Source of the DNA: Iris pallida
Taxonomy: Eukaryota > Streptophyta > Magnoliopsida > Asparagales > Iridaceae
DNA length: 64,000 bases
Assembly: GCA_029216955.1 (NCBI GenBank)
Contig: JANAVB010016200.1
Location: 1,912,335 to 1,976,334, forward strand
Direction of reading: 5' to 3'
Below are positions 57,176-64,000 of this stretch, in pieces. Numbering within the stretch: position 1 is the stretch's first letter; each line of letters starts with the position of its first letter. The translations under genes were made by a program, and so were the position numbers. Below the pieces are notes generated by a model, which saw only the letters and a list, made by a program, of their open reading frames with translations, was not told the origin of the DNA and made no database searches.

Positions 57176-59589
57176 TGTCACGCCCCGCTCCCGTAGGAGC
57201 GATCGTCCTCGCTAAGGCGTGATGCCGCACAAGCCTAGATTGCGCTCGTGCAAGGCGGGTTCCATAATGGCCGATTTCAGCGGCTGCGACGGGATCGTCG
57301 CACAGAAGTCCCGAGCAGAGACATTGAATAATAGCAGCAAAAATTAGAACAAAACGTAAGTTACTCAAAAGAACTCTTTATTGATATTGAAACAACGGTT
57401 ACATTGGGGGCGCAAGGCCAAGATTACAATTCTCGCAAGCTCACTCAACTCACATTACAAGTCACTCAGCTCTCTCTCATCTCTCAATACAAGTCTTGAT
57501 CCAGCGGAAGCTTCGAAAGGCGATGTCCATACATTATATCCTGTATAAGTCTTCAGTCCACACGGTCGCATGCTTCGAATCGCCAAGGAACTCCGTGCCT
57601 CGACGCATCCAAGCGAGCTCCACGCCACGAGCTTCTACCTGTGCCTGCACATGAAACACTGTGTGGGTGTCAGTACTGAACTGTACTGGTGGAGTGAGCT
57701 CCTCGCCCACCCATACAAAACCAACACGTTTCATTTGACTTTGTGCAACATAAACCCTTTTACGATTGTCTTTCTAATCTTCCCTTAGTATCAGTTTTAG
57801 GACCGACGCCTTCGCATACTTGTGTCTAAGGACCATCCCGTGCTTGCACAACGACGTTAACATACTTTTGCCTTAGACCCTTTTCGTGCCAATAACGTTA
57901 ACCTATCAAGTCGTGTTTGCCTTACGGCCATAATCAGGGACGCAACTACACGAAAGACTTTATTTCCTTGCCTCTAGACCTTTCTCGTGCTTGTATTGTC
58001 AACGCACCGACTTATACTTGTCTTTTGTGCCAAACTCTGGGACGTAACGACTCGGTCGTGCCATAACTCGATTCGTGCTTCAATATTTCCGAGGCAGCGC
58101 CTCCTCGCTTAGTCTCGCCTACACTTGTATTGTAACAACGCGGTCGTGCCTCAAATTTCGAGGTCGTGCCCAGCAACTCAATGTAACTTCACACAACTTG
58201 CCCTACGGCCCTTCTCGACTTAACTCGCAACAGCTCAAGCCTAACACATGCAACTCTGTGCCAACGACTTAACAGTCGATGCCACATCTCGTGCCGAAGC
58301 ACGCCGCCTTCGTTGTAGCCAAATCTTAGGCCCAAACATTGTGTCTTCTAACTGCATACACATTCAACCCAATCCAAAGGCACACACGCGGATTGCCGCC
58401 CGTACCGACACATCTATATGAATGGTCACTGGCATTAACTAGCCATCGTGGACATAGCCTGGCATTCGGGACCCTTGTACCGTCGGTTGCGATCCTCGAT
58501 ACAAGTCCTCGACCAACCGGTTGCCTATTACCCAGCTCGGCTATAACCTGTTTCTTCCTAGGCCGAGTCGGTGCCCATGGCCCAGGGCTGCCGCTCGAAG
58601 AAACCATCGCCCTTGTCGACAAGTTGTCCATGACCACGCGCCTACGCTAACTTCTAGACTTTAACGTAATGCATGGTCTCATCATCATCATTTAGCTACT
58701 TTGCTTTACTCTTCCACTTTTCACATTTCCTTCGCAGAGCCCAAACCAGGGTTGCCTCGACGACTGAACCACAGTCCCGACATATTTCCTCTCGACGACT
58801 AACCATCGCTTAGACTTAACATTCTTTGAACTCAGGGAATGGCTACCGCATAGCCTTCCAACTTACTTGAACATAACGTGTTTCCTTAAGTATCGACCGA
58901 CCGTGACTAACTTTCCACTGAACCAACCGCGGCTCGTGCCTTAAACCGATTCGTGTTCTATGCAACACTATCGCCCAAGTCATACTTCATATGACGGGCC
59001 TTGGGATCGTGGGACTATTTAACTTGACAACCGCAGACTGAGCGGGACAGCACTTAGAATAACTTAGGTCGACCGGCATAACTTTGCCTAACTTACTTAA
59101 GCCTAAAACTTAACCCGAGAGACGAGCAAAGGCTATGCCAAGCCTTGCATTTCGGAAACGTGCATGCTTTATCGAGCATTTATGCGGGCGACGCCTATGA
59201 CTTAGGCAAGTTTATAGTTTTGTGTCGAAGACCAACTTTCCTTCTCCCAAGCCACGGGACAAAGGACCGAGTGTCATTTTCAAAGCACGTCGTGCACCAA
59301 CTCTAAGCCGACCGTGGAACGTTTTCTATGTTCTAACTCATTTTGACCCGTCGGGATTATTCCCTTAGCTATGTGGATTCATCTCTTTTATTATTAAGCC
59401 TACTTGTGCAAGTTAAAAACACGATTTATTATGTGAAGGCAAAGATGAGGCAAGTTCACCGAAACTACCCCACCTGAGCATGCGATCGCCTCGACCGAGC
59501 GATGTCTTCCAGCAGCCGTTGTAAGGCTAAGGCTGAACGCCGTCGGCATTTCGATTCCTCCGATTGACTGAGCGGGACGGGGCACTACA
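57176..59589 (-). repeat. 3' LTR of F (2414 bp)
   Basis: On the plus strand TGTCACGCCCCGC to GGGGCACTACA. Nearly identical to 62100-64000 over the visible part. It contains a minus-strand 103-codon ORF (58326-58637), also open at 63231-63542, and a 66-codon ORF (57168-57368) with a hydrophobic start. Neither has a recognised domain. Confidence 0.9.
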
Positions 59590-62099
59590 TCATACACCAC
59601 TCAGAAAAGTTTCGTCCTCAAAACTAACTGAGTACACTTATCGACTTATCACTTTACTCAACGTTCAAGAACTCTCGCACACAATTCTCCTATGCCTTAC
59701 TCAAATCCGAGCCACGCTCGTGCTACCCTCAATCCTTTCTTCAAAACTTTACGATCTCAAATTCCTCGACACTTTCCCGTTCTCAAGTCTCACTTGATTC
59801 AACGTATCACTTAGTTGGATCGTGCACATATTCTAGGTGTCCCCAAAATACATACATTTCAGCCAAGCCTCGTGATAGAGAATCCACCATCACCACTCGA
59901 GTCGGATCGTGCACATATTCGGGCGTCCCTGATATACGTGCATGTCAACCGATACTCGCAAGTGGTGCCTCTCGCCATTCCTACCACTTCGCACTCGGAC
60001 GTCTGCCTAACCACTAGGCTATATCTTTCCGTCAGTATTGGAATCATAGTTCCCAAACAACAATATCAACACTGACCCCATCCTAAGGTCAAACCAAATT
60101 TATAGTACGGGCTTTCTACCCAAGCTCGCATCACTCCGATTTCTAAACATCGAGCATCGATCTCCTATTCACATTCCAACTTTCGTCACACGGGGTCCGA
60201 GTCATTCGGCAAAGCCATCCTACGACAAGAACATATCACTCATTCATCAAGCCATTCCGAATAGTCTATCTCTTCGAACACGTTCGACATAATCTGCCTA
60301 TCAATCCTTCCAAGTCAAGCACGCTATGCCACAATCCATTGCTAAACCATAATTTATGTTTCACATTTCCTAAGTCATCTATTCCAATTCACGCAATCGA
60401 TCACAAGGTCATCTGACTTAACAATACGTTGTGCCCCGATCTCACACGAGTCAGATTATCCACGGTGGGCACGAATCACCATGCACGCTCCCGCGAGATA
60501 ATTATTCTCATCGGGACATAGCTCTTATTTTGCGTCTAGACTAATTCATTCTTGATGCGCGGATTGGACTTTTCCATCCTCAAGTTTATTCAATCATTAA
60601 CCGCAAGTCCTACAAATCCTCGAATTCACCTTCGCGTCAAGCCAACAAGTTGAGACAATCAACGTTGCCGTGTCCTAATTTTTCCGAGCTCGATCATTCC
60701 CGCGACATGAATCACCATGTCAACGCTCACGCGGAACGATCGCCCCCAAATCTGACGTAACGCATGTGCGAGGCAAGAGTTGCGCTCGCACAAGACAAGA
60801 ATGTCGACGCTGTGGTTATCCGCATAACCCTCAAGACACAATCATTTTCATCCAACATTCATCTCAATCAAAATCCAAAGCATAGCATCCAACCGAACAA
60901 TAACACTTGTACGATCGTCATTCGTCGAGTCAGAGTACCCCCGAGTTATCGTATATCGATCTTTGATACGCCTCAATACCATCGATGATATGCGTAACCT
61001 GACGATCTTCCTTTGCAACAAGTTCCGAGTCCTGCGAATGATGCTATCGTCCGACTTGGATAATCTCCTCGACATTCAAATTCAATTTTGATCATTACCC
61101 CTCAAATCGTTCACAACATCAATTTCCTCAAATCAAACTCATGTATCGTTCATCCGTTTATCATAAGTCATTGACCAACGTATTTTCTCAATTCGCATAA
61201 TTTCTTGCTATCTCAAATCATTGAGCAACATTCATTCCAATCCTTAGAGTCATTGCATAACTTCAAAATCAAACCTTTTATGCACACTATCTACCTGTCG
61301 TGCTAACTTTTCATATACGATCCGTATCAATTTCCTCGATCAAGTTATCCATTCGCTACACCTTAACTTTTCCTCGATTCGATTTCACCCACTCAATCGT
61401 TTTCACGTTTCATACTTGCGTAATCCTCAATCCCGTGCACGTTCCGTGCGCGTCAATTCTAGGTTGTTCGAATCCACTCGTCAAACTTCAAGACTAATAC
61501 TTATTCATTGATACTCAATCTATGGCTTTGCATAACGCGACGCTTGCTGATAGACTCATCGACACCCCCGAATCCTCAATCGATCGACATTCCTGAGGCT
61601 ATCACATACATCACTCAGGGATGAAGTTATTCAACAAATCCTCAAGACCATCATTCGAATCAAAATCGACTTTTCGAATCCCGTTCGAACCATTCCTCAA
61701 TTTTCAAGCACGCTCATCTATATCGCACCGACGATATCGTCGCTCGATAGCACCCATATCGATAGTCATTCTATTTACTCAATCAAGTCTAACTCATTCT
61801 CGTCCGACCCAATTCGAATCCCGCACTCGACTTTTCTAAGGTCAACACAACTTTGGTGTATATGTTCAGCCCGACTTAGCCAATCGTGTTTACGGGAACC
61901 ATCATTTTATTTTATCAAAAACTGTTCTCCTACGTTTTTGCAAATAGATAGACTTATTGTATGGACATCCCGTGGGACAATTGAGAGAGAGCGCACCAAC
62001 AATTTCAACTTTGCGGAAGCAACAGAGTTTGCGAAAACATCGAAGTTAAAGAATTCAATCGATAGTCCAAGGACGTAAAGCCGTGCTCTGATACCATTA
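59590..62099 (-). other. Non-coding interior of element F
   Basis: 2510 bp without any ORF over about 90 codons on either strand and without RT, integrase, protease or gag motifs. 59817-59865 and 59905-59950 are diverged tandem copies (GGATCGTGCACATATTC). A SINE-like A-box TAGCCTAGTGG occurs on the minus strand at 60012-60022 without a clear B-box. Confidence 0.75.
62085..62096 (-). other. Primer-binding site of element F (iMet)
   Basis: The minus strand reads TGGTATCAGAGC, a perfect match to the initiator-tRNA primer, 3 nt (TAA) after the LTR end. Confidence 0.93.
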
Positions 62100-64000
62100 T
62101 GTCACGCCTCGCTCCCGTAGGAGCGATCGTCCTCGCTAAGGCGTGATGCCGTACGAGCCTAGATTGCGCTCGTGCAAGACGGGTTCCATAATGGCCGATT
62201 TCAGTGGATGCGACGGGGTCGTCGCACAGAAGTCCCGAGCAGAGACATTGAATAATAGCAGCGAAAATTAGAACAAAACGCAAGTTACTCAAAAGAACTC
62301 TTTATTGATATTGAAACAACGGTTACATTGGGGGCGCAAGGCCGAGATTATAATTCTCTCAAGCTCACTCAGCTCTCTCTTATCTCTCAATACAAGTCTT
62401 GATCCAGCGGAAGCTTCGGAAGACGATGTCCATACATTATGTCCTGTATAAGTCTTCAGTCCACGCGGCCGCACACTTCGAATCGCCAAGGAACTCCGTG
62501 CCTCGACGCATCCAAGCGAGCTCTACGCCACGAGCTTCTACCTGTGCCTGCACATGAAATACTGTGTGGGTGTCAGTACTCAACTGTACTGGTGGAGTGA
62601 GCTCCTCGCCCACCCATACAAAACCAACACGTTTTATTTGACTTTGTGCAACATAAACCCTTTTACGAATGTCTTTCTAATCTTCCTTTAGGATCAGTTT
62701 TAGGACCGACACCTTTGCATACTTGTGTCTAAGGACCATCCCGTGCTTGCACAATGACGTTAACTCATACTTTTGCCTTAGACCCTTCTCGTGCCAATAA
62801 CGTTAACCTATCAAGTCGTGTTTGCCTTACGGCCATAATCAGGGACGCAACTACACGAAAGATTCTATTTCCTTGTCTCTAGACCTTTTTCGTGCTTGCA
62901 TTGTCAACGCACCGACTTATACTTGTCTTTTGTGCCAAACTCTGGGACGTAACGACTCGGTCGTGCCATAACTCGATTCGTGCTTCAATATTTCCGAGGC
63001 AGCGCCTCCTCGCTTAGTCTCGCCTACACTTGTATTGTAACAACGCGGCCGTGCCTCATATTTCGAGGTCGTGCCCAGCAACTCAATGTAACTTTACACA
63101 ACTTGCCCTACGGCCCTTCTCGACTTAACTCGCAACAGCTCAAGCCTAACACATGCAACTCTATGCCAACGACTTAACACTCGATGCCACATCTCGTGCC
63201 GAAGCACGCCGCCTTCGTTGTAGCCAAATCTTAGGCCCAAACATTGTGTCTTCTAACTGCATACACATTCAACCCAATCCAAAGGCACACACGCGGATTG
63301 TCGCCCGTGCCGACACATCTATATGAATGGTCACTGGCATTAACTAGCCATCGTGGACATAGCCTGGCATTCGGGACCCTTGCATCGCCGGTTGCGATCC
63401 TCGATACAAGTTCCCGACCTACCGGTTGCCTATTATCCAGCTCGGCTATAACCTGTTTCTTCCTAGGCCGAGTCGGTGCCCATGGCCCAGGGCTGCCGCT
63501 CGAAGAAACCATCGCCCTTGTCGACAAGTTGTCCATGACCACGCGCCTACGCTAACTTCTAGACTTTAACGTAATACATGGTCTCATCATCATCATTTAG
63601 CTACTTTGCTTTACTCTTCCACTTTTCATATTTCCTTCGCAGAGCCCAAACCAGGGTTGCCTCAGCGACTGAACCACAGTCCCGACATATTTTCTCTCGG
63701 CGACTAACCATCGCTTAGACTTAACATTCTTCGAACTCAGGGAATGGCTACCGCATAGCCTTCCAACTTACTTGAACATAACGTGTTTCCTTAAGTATCG
63801 ACCGACCGTGGCTAACTTTCCACTGAACCAACCGTGGCTCGTGCCTTAAACCGATTCGTGTTCTACGCAACACTATCGCCCAAGTCATACTTCATATGAC
63901 GGGCCTTGGGATCGTGGGACTATTTAACTTGACAACCGCAGAATGAGCGGGACAGCACTTAGAATAACTTAGGTCGACCGGCATAACTTTGCCTAACTTA
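62100..64000 (-). repeat. 5' LTR of F, partial at window end
   Basis: Starts TGTCACGCCTCGC on the plus strand and parallels 57176-59076. About 500 bp of it should lie beyond the window. Confidence 0.9.

Larger units (their letters stand above)
54710..58854 (+). repeat. Direct duplicate (copy 2) of 1-4151
   Basis: See copy 1. Here the sequence continues past the point where copy 1 meets the gap, into the rest of LTR F and the F interior, so this is the better-supported copy. Confidence 0.93.
57176..64000 (-). mobile_element. LTR retrotransposon F, LARD-like, runs out of window
   Basis: In minus-strand order: 5' LTR (62100 to beyond 64000), iMet PBS (62085-62096), interior 59590-62099, 3' leader motif with TTTTGAGGACGAAAC (about 59607-59621), 3' LTR (57176-59589). 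Termini are TGTAGTGCCCCG and GGCGTGACA. The leader motif is shared with gypsy elements A, B and C, so F is probably a gypsy derivative. The interior has no gag or pol. TSD cannot be checked. Confidence 0.85.

Overview
This window looks like a transposon-dense, gene-poor stretch of a flowering-plant (angiosperm) nuclear genome. The evidence is nested LTR retrotransposons of chromovirus (Ty3/gypsy, Tekay-like) and copia type, CACTA, hAT and Mutator-like DNA transposons, MITEs in long TA tracts, a tRNA-derived SINE, a LINE ORF1 remnant, and one host gene whose best match by recognition is the plant NusB-domain plastid protein family. I see no rRNA, tRNA gene or CRISPR array. All family assignments come from reading the sequence, not from searches.

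Layout. 1-4151 is a near-identical direct copy of 54710-58854. It ends abruptly, in the middle of an LTR, at a 13-N gap (4152-4164). Immediately right of the gap the minus strand enters exon 4 of the NusB-domain gene, whose earlier exons lie at 6613-6742, 9461-9533 and 9626-9943. Its introns are full of MITEs, TA tracts, an LTR-like remnant and a 39-nt G homopolymer. 10065-10260 is a clean hairpin MITE and 10261-14348 is unassigned AT-rich DNA. 14349-36126 appears to be an old reverse-oriented gypsy LTR (G) split by two insertions: gypsy element A (14624-29113, TSD ACAAC) and a non-autonomous CACTA element (29213-32393, TSD ACC). The 3' LTR of A is itself interrupted by a 5'-truncated gypsy end (C, 23326-27471). 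A LINE ORF1 remnant and a gypsy LTR head (D) follow.

37787-52133 is a minus-strand copia element (E). It has lost its 3' end and is interrupted by a young gypsy element B (39046-48913, TSD CGGCA). 52722-52920 is a textbook hairpin MITE between TA tracts. 53063-55975 is a Mutator-like element carrying an array of palindromes (core GGAGAATGGCCATTCTCC), split by a hAT element with an 8-bp TSD (53860-55121). 57176 to the window end is a minus-strand LTR element (F). It has 2.4-kb LTRs, a perfect iMet primer-binding site and a 2.5-kb interior without gag or pol, so it is LARD-like.

Relationships. Nothing here works as an operon; the logic is insertion history. Read from nesting, the order is G, then A and CACTA into G, then C into A; E, then B into E; and MULE, then hAT into its palindrome array. 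All autonomous-type coding regions (A, B, E) are broken. B and F nevertheless have very similar LTR pairs, so they were probably mobilised in trans recently. The observations I rate highest are (i) the gap, duplication and truncated host gene at 4.15 kb, (ii) a phase-consistent candidate spliced ORF inside the LTRs of B, with a similar exon pair in LTR C, (iii) the palindrome array, and (iv) a dense GACAC/GTGTC cluster in LTR C.
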